Positions 31,919 through 40,937 of a DNA stretch of 64,000 bases are shown here, one piece after another. A model generated the notes under the pieces. It was not told where the DNA came from. It did not search any database and worked only from the letters and a program-made list of their open reading frames with translations. The position numbers and the translations under genes were made by a program. Position 1 is the first letter of the stretch; each line of letters opens with the position of its first letter. This DNA is from Acidimicrobiia bacterium (GTDB taxonomy: Bacteria > Actinomycetota > Acidimicrobiia > Acidimicrobiales > Bin134), in contig VYEX01000024.1 in assembly GCA_009842675.1 (NCBI GenBank), positions 1-64,000 on the forward strand, given 5' to 3'.

Positions 31919-32677
31919 TCAAAGCTTGGACACTTCTCCGCCGTCGATCACGAAACACGAACCGGTAACGAACCCGGACGCCTCCGATGCTAGGTAACAG
32001 ACCAGCGGTCCGAGCTCATCGGGGTGACCCATGCGGCGGGCGGGAATCTTGCGCAACCGGGCAGCCAGCGTGTCGGGATCGCCCAGCACCGCGGCCTGGG
32101 CATCGGTTTCAAACGCACCGGGGGCGATCACGTTCACCCGGATGTTGTAGCGGGCCCACTCTCCGGCCAGCGCCTCGGTAAGCCGCAACAACCCGCCTTT
32201 AGACGCCGAGTAGGCGGCCAGAGTCGGCTTGCCCTTGAGCCCAGATGTCGAGGCCACGTTGATGACAGATCCGGGCCGCCCGGCGTCGATCCAATGGCGG
32301 GCGGCTCGTCGGGCCAAGGCCGCCGGGGCGGCCAGGTTCACGGCCAGCACCTCGTCGAACACATCGTCGGGCTGGTCGACGAACTTGGAGGCGGGAGCGA
32401 TGCCGGCGTTGTTGACCACTGAGTCGAGTCGGCCGAACCGGCTCACCGCCTCGTCCACCAGCCCGGCCACTGCGTCGCGGTCTCGCATGTCACACGGCAC
32501 GGCAGCCACCGCGTCGCCCAGTTGGTCGGCCAGCGCATCAAGGGCTTTCTCAGAGCGGGCCGCAGCCACCACTTTGGCCCCTTCGGCCACCATGGCCCGG
32601 ACTGCGGCCTCTCCCAAACCCCGGCTGGCCCCGGTCACCACCGTCACGTGGCCGCCAAGGCCCCAATCCAGCGCCAT
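31919..32677 (-). CDS. Short-chain dehydrogenase/reductase
   Basis: 252-aa SDR with TGASRGLGEA, NNAGI, a Ser in VASTSG and YSASK. AARSEKAL at strand 2 suggests NADP(H). It starts 3 nt after the acyl-CoA dehydrogenase stop. Next to an acyl-CoA dehydrogenase and opposite a BadI-like hydrolase and a ligase, it could be the 2-hydroxyacyl-CoA dehydrogenase step of a BadH-like route, but that is inferred only from context. Confidence 0.9.
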   Translation of the reverse strand: MALDWGLGGHVTVVTGASRGLGEAAVRAMVAEGAKVVAAARSEKALDALADQLGDAVAAVPCDMRDRDAVAGLVDEAVSRFGRLDSVVNNAGIAPASKFVDQPDDVFDEVLAVNLAAPAALARRAARHWIDAGRPGSVINVASTSGLKGKPTLAAYSASKGGLLRLTEALAGEWARYNIRVNVIAPGAFETDAQAAVLGDPDTLAARLRKIPARRMGHPDELGPLVCYLASEASGFVTGSCFVIDGGEVSKL

Positions 32678-32680
32678 CGC

Positions 32681-33829
32681 CTACTCCTCGCCTTGCTGGT
32701 CGGCCACTTCGTCGCACAGCCGGGTGGCGATACCCAGCCGAAGCACTTCGGAGGCCCCCTCATAGATGCGCATGGGTCGAGCCTGTCGGTAGTAGCGCTC
32801 GATGTTGGAGCCTCGTATGAGCCCCCATCGGCCCATCACCTGCACGCAGCGGTCCACCACCCGACTGGCCGCCTCGGTGGCGGCCAGCTTGGCCAGCGAC
32901 GACCGGTCGAGGTGGGCCGACGGATCCTCCCGGGCGGCCTCGGCGGTGGCGTAGGCCAGCAGGCGGGTGGCCTCCAACTCGGCCCAAGAGTCGGCCAGAA
33001 GTCCCGCCACCGGTCCCAGCCGCACCAGCGGTCGACCGAACTGCTCTCGGGTGGCCGCGTGGCTGGCGGCACAGGTCAGCGCACCGTCCATCAGCCCCAC
33101 GGCGGCCCCAGCCACCGAGATTCGGAATACCGACAGGGTGGCCAGCACATGGCGGAAACCAGCGCCGGGATCGCCCAGCCGGGCAGAGGCCGGCAATCGC
33201 ACCCCGTCGAAGATCACCTCGCCCAGCACATGGGGGGCGATGATCTCCGGCGAGGGCTCGATCGACACGCCCGGGGCATCGGCGGGCACCAGCACCAGCG
33301 AGAACCGGTTCTCCTCCCGGGCCATGGTGGTGTAGAAGCCGGCCGCCCCGGCGTTGGAGATGAACGATTTTGCCCCGTTCAGCTCCACCTCATCGCCGTG
33401 GTCAATCAACGTGGTCTCGATCCCCCGCAGGTCGGACCCGGCCACCGGTTCGGTCAGGGCCAGCGCGGCCAGCACCTCGGCACGAGCCACTCGGGGCAGC
33501 CACTGCTCACGCTGCTCGTCGGTGCCGGCTACGGCAATGGCGTAGCTGCCGATGCCCTGGAGGGCGAACAACGAGTCCAAGTGCGACGAAGCCCGCATGA
33601 GGGCCTCCCGAACCACGCACACCGCCAGCGGATCCACTCGCTCGTGGCGACCGCCATGAGCGGCCGGCACCATCAGCGAGCAAAGGTCGCTGGCCCGCAG
33701 CACATCGAGGGTGGGCTGGTGGATGTGGCTGGCCTCGTCGGCCTCCGCGGCGAACGCGGCCACTTGGCGGGCCACCGCCCGGGCCTCTTCTTGAATGGCC
33801 CGTGTGTCGGAGTCGAGCTCGAACGCCAT
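32681..33829 (-). CDS. Acyl-CoA dehydrogenase
   Basis: 382-aa FAD enzyme with the standard three-part fold: an N-terminal helical domain, a middle beta domain with ALTEPVAGSDLRG and a flavin-contact FISNAG, and a C-terminal helical domain. The catalytic Glu is in RIYEGASEVLR near residue 364, the medium/short-chain position. It introduces a 2,3 double bond into an acyl-CoA and passes electrons to an electron-transfer flavoprotein not encoded here. It is the first gene of a four-gene minus-strand operon and divergent from the BadI-like gene across 55 nt. Confidence 0.93.
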   Translation of the reverse strand: MAFELDSDTRAIQEEARAVARQVAAFAAEADEASHIHQPTLDVLRASDLCSLMVPAAHGGRHERVDPLAVCVVREALMRASSHLDSLFALQGIGSYAIAVAGTDEQREQWLPRVARAEVLAALALTEPVAGSDLRGIETTLIDHGDEVELNGAKSFISNAGAAGFYTTMAREENRFSLVLVPADAPGVSIEPSPEIIAPHVLGEVIFDGVRLPASARLGDPGAGFRHVLATLSVFRISVAGAAVGLMDGALTCAASHAATREQFGRPLVRLGPVAGLLADSWAELEATRLLAYATAEAAREDPSAHLDRSSLAKLAATEAASRVVDRCVQVMGRWGLIRGSNIERYYRQARPMRIYEGASEVLRLGIATRLCDEVADQQGEE

Positions 33830-33884
33830 ACGATGCCGGACAGTACGCGCTAGGAATTAATCGCGCTACAACAAGGGGATCACC

Positions 33885-34655
33885 GTGAGCGACATCATCG
33901 TCGAGCGAAACGACCGAATCGTCTGGCTGAGGCTGAACCGCCCCGAGCGATTGAACTCCTATGACCGCAACACCATCGACGAGATCATCGCCGCATTCCG
34001 GGAGCACGTCGACGCCGGGGTCGTGGTGATCACTGGCCAAGGCCGGGCGTTTTGCGCCGGCGGGTATCTGGCCAACCTGGCCGAAGCCAACTTCTATGAG
34101 CTGCGGACGATGTTCTACGGCTCGCTGGAGCTGTTCGACGCCATCCGCAACGCCCCCATGCCGGTGATCGCCGCGGTGAACGGCCCCGCCTTCGGGGGCG
34201 GCAACGAACTGGTGGTGGCCTGCGACTTCGCCATCGCCGCCGAGTCGGCCGAGCTGGGCCAGACCGGGGTCAAGGTGGGCAGCGCCCCGGTGCTGGGGGG
34301 CACCAACCTTTTGGCCATGACCGTCGGGGAGAAGCGGGCCAAGGAAGTGGCCTTTTTGTGCCGTAAATACGCCGCCCAGCAGGCCTGCGACATGGGGTGG
34401 ATCAACGCAGTGGTGCCCGACGAAGAACTGGAGGGCGAGGTCTTGCAGTGGTGCGAGGAGCTGCTGGCCATGAGCCCCCGCTATCTGGAGGCGGCCAAGA
34501 TCAGCTCCAACGTGTACTGGAACCAGCTGCGGGACAACATGGCCTCGGGGCTGGGCATTCTGGCCCAGGCCATCGGGTCGCCCGACATGGTCGAGGGTGC
34601 CACCGCGTTCATGGAGAAGCGCCGCCCGCAATTCCCCCCGAGAACCGCCCGATGA
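33885..34655 (+). CDS. Crotonase of the BadI/MenB type (ring-cleaving or ring-forming hydrolase)
   Basis: 256 aa, enoyl-CoA hydratase superfamily. The oxyanion-hole segments are GRAFCAGG and GPAFGGGNEL. It lacks the two Glu of true enoyl-CoA hydratases; instead it has GQTGVKVGS, VGEKRAKEVAFLCRKY and a C-terminal EKRRPQF. These are features of 1,4-dihydroxy-2-naphthoyl-CoA synthase (MenB) and 2-ketocyclohexanecarboxyl-CoA hydrolase (BadI). No other men genes are present, whereas a ligase, acyl-CoA dehydrogenase and SDR are, so a BadI-like ring-opening role is favoured. GTG start with AAGGGG upstream. Confidence 0.82.
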   Translation: MSDIIVERNDRIVWLRLNRPERLNSYDRNTIDEIIAAFREHVDAGVVVITGQGRAFCAGGYLANLAEANFYELRTMFYGSLELFDAIRNAPMPVIAAVNGPAFGGGNELVVACDFAIAAESAELGQTGVKVGSAPVLGGTNLLAMTVGEKRAKEVAFLCRKYAAQQACDMGWINAVVPDEELEGEVLQWCEELLAMSPRYLEAAKISSNVYWNQLRDNMASGLGILAQAIGSPDMVEGATAFMEKRRPQFPPRTAR

Positions 34656-34686
34656 CCCGTCGCGGCCCGAGCCCCTGGCCTGTTCC

Positions 34687-36357
34687 GTGACCCGCTACTA
34701 CGACCAGTACCGGCCCACCTTCGACGACAAGGCGCAGTGGAGCGCGCCGACGGTGCTGGCCGAGCGGGCCCGAACCCACGGCGACAAGACCTACCTAGAG
34801 GTGGGCTGGACCGGCGAGCGGTTCACCTATGCCCAGAGCTACGACATCGCCCAGCGGGTGGGGCGGGGACTGCTGGCCGGCGGGGCCGCTCCCGGCGACC
34901 GGCTGCTCATCATGGCGCCCAACTCGGCGGCCTACATCTGGAGCTGGTTGGGCTCGGCTGTGGCCGGTATGGCCGAGGTGCCGATCAACACCGCCTACCG
35001 GGGATCATTCCTCGAACACCAGACCACCACGGTGTCGCCGTCGGCAGCGGTGATCCACGCCGACTACGCCGACCGGTTTGTCGAGCTGCCCGAGGTGGTG
35101 GGCTCCATCGGCTGCTTCTACCTGCTGGGCGACGACGGCGAGATCGCCAAGGGCGGACGGGTGCTGGACGAGGCCGGGCTGCGGTGGCAGCGCTGGGACA
35201 CCCTGCTGAGCAACGACAGCGCCGATCAAGCCCTGCCCGAGGTGTCGTATCGGGACCTGGGGTCGGTGTTCTTCACGTCGGGCACCACCGGGCTGTCCAA
35301 AGGGGTGATGATGCCCCACGCCCACATGCACCTGTTCGCCGATGAGTGCGTGTCGCTCACTCGGCTGACCGACACAGATGCCTACATGTCGTGCGGTCCG
35401 CTGTTCCACGGCAACTCCCACTTCCTGGCCGCCTATCCGGCGCTGATCGCCGGAGCCCGCTACGTGCTCCAAGAGCGGTTCTCGGCCAGCCATTGGCTCG
35501 ACCAAGTGCAGGAAAGCGGGGCCACCGTCACCAACTTCGTCGGGGTGATGATGGACTTCGTGTGGCAGCAGCCCCCCACCGAAGCCGATGCCGACAACCA
35601 GCTGCGGTGCGTGTTCGCCGCTCCCACCATGTCGAGCGTGCTGGAGGAGTTCAAGGCCCGATTCGGCATCGAGGCATTCGTAGAGGTGTTCGGGCTAACC
35701 GAGACGTGCATGCCCATCCTCACCCCCTACGGGGAGGATCGCCCGGCGGGGGCGGCCGGGCTCTTGAACCGGGACTGGTTCGACATCCGCCTGGTGGACC
35801 CCGACACCGATGAGGAGGTGCCGGTGGGAGAGGTTGGCGAGCTGGTGGTTCGCTCCCGGGTTCCGTGGACCACGTGCATGGGCTACTACGGCATGGCCGA
35901 GCAAACCTGGGACGCCTTCAGGAATCTGTGGTTCCACACCGGCGACGGACTCCGCCGGGATGCCGAGGGCTGGTACTACTGCGTCGACCGCCTCAAAGAC
36001 GCCATCCGCCGCCGGGGGGAGAACATCAGCTCGTTCGAGGTGGAGCAGGCCTTGACGGCCCATGAGGCCATAGCCGAAGTGGCGGTGGTGGCAGTACCCG
36101 CCGACCAGGAAGCCGGAGAGGACGAGGTGCTGGCCGCGGTGGTTCTGGAGCCCGACGCCGCCCTCAGCGCCGATGAGTTCTGGGCGTATGCCGACCGTCG
36201 ACTGCCCTACTTCGCGGTGCCCCGCTACGTGCGCTTCACCCCCGAGCTGCCCAAGACCCCGTCGGAGAAAGTGCGGAAGGTGGAGCTGCGGGACCAGGGG
36301 GTGGACGATCAGACATTCGACCGGGGCCCCATCAGCCGACCGAAGGATCGCAGGTGA
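34687..36357 (+). CDS. Acyl-CoA synthetase (ANL superfamily, crotonobetaine/carnitine-CoA ligase-like)
   Basis: 556 aa. P-loop FTSGTTGLSKGV, VFGLTETCMP, the hinge region YYCVDRLKDAIRRRGENIS and the catalytic-Lys tail LPKTPSEKVRK are intact. IRRRGENISSFEVE is typical of the CaiC-like branch. The frame opens 30 codons earlier inside the crotonase gene; the GTG at 34687, 31 nt after that stop, gives a natural N-terminus (VTRYYDQYRP). It activates a carboxylic acid for the dehydrogenase and crotonase next door. Confidence 0.92.
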   Translation: MTRYYDQYRPTFDDKAQWSAPTVLAERARTHGDKTYLEVGWTGERFTYAQSYDIAQRVGRGLLAGGAAPGDRLLIMAPNSAAYIWSWLGSAVAGMAEVPINTAYRGSFLEHQTTTVSPSAAVIHADYADRFVELPEVVGSIGCFYLLGDDGEIAKGGRVLDEAGLRWQRWDTLLSNDSADQALPEVSYRDLGSVFFTSGTTGLSKGVMMPHAHMHLFADECVSLTRLTDTDAYMSCGPLFHGNSHFLAAYPALIAGARYVLQERFSASHWLDQVQESGATVTNFVGVMMDFVWQQPPTEADADNQLRCVFAAPTMSSVLEEFKARFGIEAFVEVFGLTETCMPILTPYGEDRPAGAAGLLNRDWFDIRLVDPDTDEEVPVGEVGELVVRSRVPWTTCMGYYGMAEQTWDAFRNLWFHTGDGLRRDAEGWYYCVDRLKDAIRRRGENISSFEVEQALTAHEAIAEVAVVAVPADQEAGEDEVLAAVVLEPDAALSADEFWAYADRRLPYFAVPRYVRFTPELPKTPSEKVRKVELRDQGVDDQTFDRGPISRPKDRR

Positions 36358-36409
36358 GCAAAGGGTCGAGCAGGATCGAGCTATCGCCGATGAACCCAGG
36401 GGAGAGACG

Positions 36410-37252
36410 ATGAGCCAGAGCGCTGACAAGCAGACCGAGGTGCTGGCCTCGGCTCGAGGCCGGGTGGTGTGCATGGACTCGGCCTACGACGTGGACGAGG
36501 CCAATCGGGATCGGGACGTGTGCGTCAACTCGTCGTATTGCGGCGTGCTGCCCGCCCGGTTCATCGCCGAGCACCGGCCCCGGGCGGCCATCGGCATGGA
36601 CTGCGGGGTGGGACCGGAGGGCTCGGCCATCGCCGGTCTGTGGTACCTGGAGGCCCTGGGCATTCCCGCCGCGGTGGCCGACGTGATGACCGCCCATCTG
36701 GGCGACGGCGTACACCTCTACGAACACGGAGTGGTCAGCTTCGTCAACCAGCTGGCCCTGGACTGCGGGGTGAGCGCGGGCATGGCCGTGCGGGACGCGG
36801 CCGCCGCGCTGCTTAACAACGATCCGGTTGAGGCTGTCGCCTCGGAGATCACCAACCGCACGGTCATGGAAACTGCCCCCGACGGGCGTTGCGTGGTGGC
36901 CGCCGACTCCATCGCCTTCGGCACCGCCGAGGACACCGGCCGCAATGTGCTGGTCACCGCCGGCCATACCGGCCGCTCCTCGGTGCCCTACCTGCGCCGG
37001 TGCCGCCCCTACGGGTTCATCTGCTCTGACGGCGGCCGGGGCTTGGACGATTCGGGCGTGGCCGGTCTCACCATCGTGGAGGCCGACGGCCTAGCCGGCG
37101 CCTCCGTGGACGCCCGCCGAGCCCGCATGGGAAGCGGCCTTTCCCACTACCACGACGGCATCATCACCGCCGCCAATGCCCACGCCATAGCCGCTGGCGT
37201 GGAAATCGGCATGCCCTGCCCCCAGGCCGCCAGCCTGCTACTGAACCGGTAG
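36410..37252 (+). CDS. Unrecognised internally duplicated protein (paralogue of 27786-28649)
   Basis: 280 aa, same unrecognised family as 27786-28649; by eye roughly half the residues match along the full length (shared: MDSA, GVLPAR, GLW.LEALGIPAA.AD, LLNNDP, NVLVTAGHTGRS, GFICSDGGR). The internal repeat is clear: GLWYLEALG (76-84) and GLTIVEADG (219-227), 143 residues apart, each followed by a GV..GM element (119-124, 263-268). It has Cys44, Cys65 and Cys205 but no known metal motif. The ATG at 36410 with GGGGAGAG upstream is chosen over the longer open frame. It follows the ligase by 52 nt in the same direction. Confidence 0.75.
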   Translation: MSQSADKQTEVLASARGRVVCMDSAYDVDEANRDRDVCVNSSYCGVLPARFIAEHRPRAAIGMDCGVGPEGSAIAGLWYLEALGIPAAVADVMTAHLGDGVHLYEHGVVSFVNQLALDCGVSAGMAVRDAAAALLNNDPVEAVASEITNRTVMETAPDGRCVVAADSIAFGTAEDTGRNVLVTAGHTGRSSVPYLRRCRPYGFICSDGGRGLDDSGVAGLTIVEADGLAGASVDARRARMGSGLSHYHDGIITAANAHAIAAGVEIGMPCPQAASLLLNR

Positions 37253-37304
37253 GGCGTCACTAGAGTGACGAAGCAGTGACTTTCGACGCACGAACTGCGA
37301 ACCG

Positions 37305-38294
37305 ATGACAGCCCTGGCCGCAGCTGATCTGCTGGCGCAGTCGTCCGACGACTCGATCATCGACGAGGCCCTTACCGTGTCCGACTGGATACAGGCCGGG
37401 ATCATCGTGGCGGCCACGATTGTCGTGGCGGTGCTGGCCGCCCGCCTGGTGCGAAGGGTGCTGATCCACGTGGTTGGGCCGGGCTTCGCCGCCATCGTGA
37501 CCGCCAGGCTGGTGGGCTATCTCCTCTTCTTGATCGGGCTGTTCTATGCACTTACCAGCCTTGGGGTGCAGGTTGGGCCGTTGATCGGCGCCATCGGACT
37601 GGGCGGCCTGGTGTTGGCGCTGGCATTGCAGAAGCTGGTGGAGAATTTCTTCTCCGGGCTGATCCTTCAGGCTCGACGGCCTTTCAGGGTGGGCGACACG
37701 GTGCTGCTGGGCGACCACCTCGGAGTGGCCACCGACATCGACTCCCGCACCACCGTGCTGCGCGGTCTCGATGGTTCTGCGGTGCGCGTTCCCAACAGCG
37801 AGGTGGCCGCTGGGCCCATCGTCAACCTCACCAACGAGGAATTGCGGCGCAGCGAGCTGGAAGTGGGCGTGGCCTACGACACCAATCTCCAGGCAGCCAC
37901 GGAGTGCCTGATCGAAGCACTAGACCAGGTAGAACGGGTAAGCGCTGAGCCGCCGGCGCAAGCGCTGCTCACCCGCTTTGGGTCGTCCAGCATCGACTTC
38001 ACCCTCTACTACTGGCACGACAGCGATGTGCCGACGGAGCTGGCCACCCGCCACGACGTGATCCTGTCGGTACACCAGAGCTTTGCCGCCGCGGGCATCA
38101 CCATCGCTTTCCCGCAGGTGGTGGTGTGGTCGGGCGACAACGAGGACGCTCAGCCTTACCGCGGCCGGGCCGGGATCATCTCGGCTACCCCAGGTACCGG
38201 CGCACAGTCCGCCGTGCCCCCCGCCCTCGTCCGCCAGCTCTCCCGGTGGCGGGTCCGCTCCGGCATCCTGCGCCGCTTCAACCCCGGCGACTGA
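37305..38294 (+). CDS. MscS-family mechanosensitive channel
   Basis: 329 aa. Three N-terminal membrane segments (about 28-50, 60-88, 92-112) end in the pore helix region [22 protein letters not shown], the Gly/Ala-rich TM3 of MscS. The beta domain [20 protein letters not shown] and [22 protein letters not shown] follow, then an alpha/beta C-terminal domain to the end. It would release small solutes under hypo-osmotic stress. 52 nt after the unknown gene; probably an independent housekeeping gene. Confidence 0.92.
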   Translation: MTALAAADLLAQSSDDSIIDEALTVSDWIQAGIIVAATIVVAVLAARLVRRVLIHVVGPGFAAIVTARLVGYLLFLIGLFYALTSLGVQVGPLIGAIGLGGLVLALALQKLVENFFSGLILQARRPFRVGDTVLLGDHLGVATDIDSRTTVLRGLDGSAVRVPNSEVAAGPIVNLTNEELRRSELEVGVAYDTNLQAATECLIEALDQVERVSAEPPAQALLTRFGSSSIDFTLYYWHDSDVPTELATRHDVILSVHQSFAAAGITIAFPQVVVWSGDNEDAQPYRGRAGIISATPGTGAQSAVPPALVRQLSRWRVRSGILRRFNPGD

Positions 38295-38321
38295 CCGCGC
38301 CTACGACGCCGACTGCGAACA

Positions 38322-39131
38322 ATGCTGGTTGTGACCGATCTGGATCGGACGTTCTGGGGGCTGGACTGCGTTGCCCCGGAGGCCCATTTGGAGGCGTTGG
38401 CCGAGCTGGAGGCGGCGGGACACACCGTGTTGGCCGCCACCGGTCGACGGTTGCGGAACATATCCCGGCTATTCGAACAAAACGGTCTCGAATTGCCCGC
38501 GGTCGCGCTCGACGGATCGATCGGCATGGACTTCGCCACAAATGAGCGCTTCCACCGCATCGCGTTCGACTCTGAGGCCCTGTGGAAGCTGCTGGACCTC
38601 CTTGACGCCCACGGCATCCGCCCCTGCCTCTACATCGACGACCGTGGTGAGCCCGGCGGAGACGTGGTGTTGCCTGAGAGTGCCTCGAGCGAACCCAGCC
38701 ATCTGAGATTCCTCGACGAAGACGTCAACCACGGCCTCAGCCCCGCCGATGTGGAGGACGATGTGCTGGAGCTGGTGCTGACCGGATTGCCCTCCGATCT
38801 CGCACATTTGGCGGCCAAGGAAGTCCATTTGCGGTCACTGGGCATCGCCCGGGTCGACGAACCCGATCCCCTCTACGGAGGAAGCCGGCTGACGGTATCG
38901 CCCCCCGGAATATCCAAGGTGTCGGGAGTCGAGGCCTTCTGCCGCTGGAAGGGACTCGACATCGACTTCGCCGCCGTCGGCGACGGGGTGAACGACTTAG
39001 AACTGCTGGAAGCCGCCTCAATCAGCTTCGCCATCGCAGGCAGCTACGCCAGCCAAGCCGCCACCCCCGATCACATCATCCCTCCCCCCGAACAATCCGG
39101 CTGGGCCACCATTCCCAAGCTCGTAAGTTGA
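38322..39131 (+). CDS. HAD-superfamily phosphatase (type IIB cap)
   Basis: 269 aa. Motif I is DLDRTFWG (nucleophile Asp6, acid Asp8), motif II ATGR, motif III a Lys in GISKVSG, motif IV GDGVNDLELLEAA. The order and the inserted C2B cap place it with Cof/YidA-like sugar or nucleotide phosphatases. The specific substrate is unknown. It follows mscS by 27 nt in the same direction. An alternating Ala-Gly-Ser stretch close to the end is normal for the family's last helix. Confidence 0.88.
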   Translation: MLVVTDLDRTFWGLDCVAPEAHLEALAELEAAGHTVLAATGRRLRNISRLFEQNGLELPAVALDGSIGMDFATNERFHRIAFDSEALWKLLDLLDAHGIRPCLYIDDRGEPGGDVVLPESASSEPSHLRFLDEDVNHGLSPADVEDDVLELVLTGLPSDLAHLAAKEVHLRSLGIARVDEPDPLYGGSRLTVSPPGISKVSGVEAFCRWKGLDIDFAAVGDGVNDLELLEAASISFAIAGSYASQAATPDHIIPPPEQSGWATIPKLVS

Positions 39132-39174
39132 GGAAGCCAGCAGTGCTGCTCAATGGTCCCGCCTGACAAGGCCT

Positions 39175-39816
39175 CTAGAAAAGCGTTCCCCCTACGACAG
39201 CAAACATCGCTTCGTCAGCCTGATCAATACTGGCGCCGCTGCCGTCGAGAGCGAGGTGGGCATGGTCTTGTGGGGCTTGGTCTGCGATGTAGCGGTCTTC
39301 TGCCGGCATCCAGACGTCAACCCACTTGCTTCTCGCCTCTTCTCCATCACGCTCCATTCCCCGGGCCAATCGGACTGCCCGCGGTGCGGTGACCCAGATC
39401 CTCAAGTCGTAGAAATCTCGAAACATCTGGTGGGTCGAGTAGACGCCCTCGACAATGAGCGGGGCTCCGCTGGCCCCAGTAGCCCGATCTCCAAGCGTTC
39501 CGGCCTCCCAGTCGTAGCGCTGGTAGTAAGGATCCCTGCCCTCGGTGTGAGGGATCAGCACTTGGGAAGCGAGTCGCGAGAGATCGAACAGTCCGGCAAT
39601 TTCGATCGCAGATCGGTTGGAATCCGACTCCGGCCGGTAGAAGTCATCTCCTTCCACGAGAACTGCACTTGGCAAGGCCGCGGCAAGGCCAGCGGCAAGT
39701 GTGCTCTTCCCCGAAGCACCCGGGCCATCGATGCCGACCCTGGCTGCCACTCCTAGGCCACCAGCAATGCGGGCTATGTCGGCAGCGCTAAGAACAGTTC
39801 CAACCTCTATCGGCAT
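39175..39816 (-). CDS. Uridine-kinase-like P-loop protein
   Basis: 213 aa. Walker A GPGASGKST near residue 31, then the uridine kinase DDFY motif (VEGDDFYRPE) and YDWEAGTLG, a LIVEGVYS strand and a lid region with Arg residues (RLARGMERDGEEARSKW). It matches the uridine kinase-like/YfdX-independent group of small nucleoside or pantothenate-type kinases. Substrate unproven. It converges on the HAD gene with a 43-nt gap. Confidence 0.82.
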   Translation of the reverse strand: MPIEVGTVLSAADIARIAGGLGVAARVGIDGPGASGKSTLAAGLAAALPSAVLVEGDDFYRPESDSNRSAIEIAGLFDLSRLASQVLIPHTEGRDPYYQRYDWEAGTLGDRATGASGAPLIVEGVYSTHQMFRDFYDLRIWVTAPRAVRLARGMERDGEEARSKWVDVWMPAEDRYIADQAPQDHAHLALDGSGASIDQADEAMFAVVGGTLF

Positions 39817-39847
39817 CAGACCATTCTGCCTGCCTACGGGCTACCCG

Positions 39848-40720
39848 CTATCTGCTATTTGGTGACGTGTTGTCTGCGATGAATGTGCGGAGGTGGCTGG
39901 TCAGGATTCCGGGTTGGTCGATGGGGATGAGGGTTCGGCTGTCGTCGACCCACACCAACTCGGAGTTGTCGAAGTGGTTGGCCAGTCGTTCGGCGTGGGC
40001 AGGGGGCATGAGCTTGTCGTCGCGGGCCCAAACGATGAGCACTCGGCCCTGAAATGAGCGCTGTTGCTCAGCCCACTCGAGTAGTTGGCTCTTCTTGGGG
40101 ACGTTGCGGAGGTACTTGTCGAGGTCGCGGCGAATCTTGCGGTTGTGGCGGAGGGGATGGACCCAACTCATGAACTGGTCGTCGGGGACCCGCTTCTTGG
40201 TCATGTTGCCGAAGGTGAGCGGAAGATGCCGGATCCAGCGGGGCCGCAACAACTGAGAGGTCAAGAACGTGCCACCCGGCAATGAGGCGTTGAGGCACAG
40301 CAGGCGACCCGGCAATCCGGGCGGGTAGTTGTCGAACGCCTCGCAGGAGACCAAGACAAGGTTCGCCACCCGATCCGACCCGCCAGGGCTGACCACTAGC
40401 TGGGCCCCGCCCCAGTCATTGCTGGCAAGAGTGACATCGTGGAGGTCGAGCTCCACCAGAAACTCGGCGATCAGCTTGGCTAGTGACTCCAGATCGAGCT
40501 CGGCGTCATCGGGCATCGGAGTGCGGTGAGCGCCGAACGGCAACTCCGGCACAATGCAGCGATATCTGTCCCGCAAACCATCGACAACCTCGTCCCACAG
40601 GGTGCCGTTCATCAACACCCCATGGAGCAGCACAACCACCGGCCCATCACCACCAGTGTCCGAATACATCAAACCGGCAGCAGTCGGCCCCTCGAGCTGC
40701 CCTGGCAGACTGCTACTCAC
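39848..40720 (-). CDS. Alpha/beta hydrolase (Asp-nucleophile type)
   Basis: 290 aa. Oxyanion strand VVLLHGVLMNG near residue 30; the nucleophile elbow is ASNDWGG, with Asp where esterases have Ser, as in haloalkane dehalogenases and epoxide hydrolases. The acid is in VWARDDKLMPP. At the place of the catalytic His the sequence reads DDSRTLIPIDQPG, with no His visible. GTG start. Its function is uncertain; it could be a dehalogenase-fold protein with altered chemistry. 31 nt after the P-loop kinase start, same strand. Confidence 0.78.
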   Translation of the reverse strand: MSSSLPGQLEGPTAAGLMYSDTGGDGPVVVLLHGVLMNGTLWDEVVDGLRDRYRCIVPELPFGAHRTPMPDDAELDLESLAKLIAEFLVELDLHDVTLASNDWGGAQLVVSPGGSDRVANLVLVSCEAFDNYPPGLPGRLLCLNASLPGGTFLTSQLLRPRWIRHLPLTFGNMTKKRVPDDQFMSWVHPLRHNRKIRRDLDKYLRNVPKKSQLLEWAEQQRSFQGRVLIVWARDDKLMPPAHAERLANHFDNSELVWVDDSRTLIPIDQPGILTSHLRTFIADNTSPNSR

Positions 40721-40937
40721 TGGGGCTTCTCATTTCCGAAAATCCAACTAGGCGATCAGCCCAGCCATTCTACAAAGCTGTGAAAGAAAGACGCCTGCGT
40801 GTCGAGTCAACACAGTCGGTCTGTCTCAGCAGCGTCGAGAGAGATGCGGATATGCTGTCAAATCTTTTAAAAAGAATCTTTGAGTGGAACCAAATGGGAC
40901 TCTCGTGCGTTTTGTTCATGACAACAGAGGGAAAATC
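40721..40937. promoter_or_regulatory. Divergent, AT-richer intergenic region with a palindrome
   Basis: The 217-nt gap between the hydrolase (left) and the large secreted protein (right) holds no gene. At 40858-40883 an imperfect inverted repeat, TCAAATCTTTT facing AAAGAATCTTTGA, is centred on a TTTTAAAAA run. It lies 55 nt before the secreted-protein start and could be an operator or part of its promoter. A leader ATG at 40884 is in frame, but the ATG at 40938 has the ribosome site. Confidence 0.35.

Noticed and set aside
33830-33884. Direct repeat CGCGCTA (33846-33852, 33862-33868) as an operator
   Set aside because: A 7-mer pair in a short GC-rich gap is too weak to call; no regulator is nearby.
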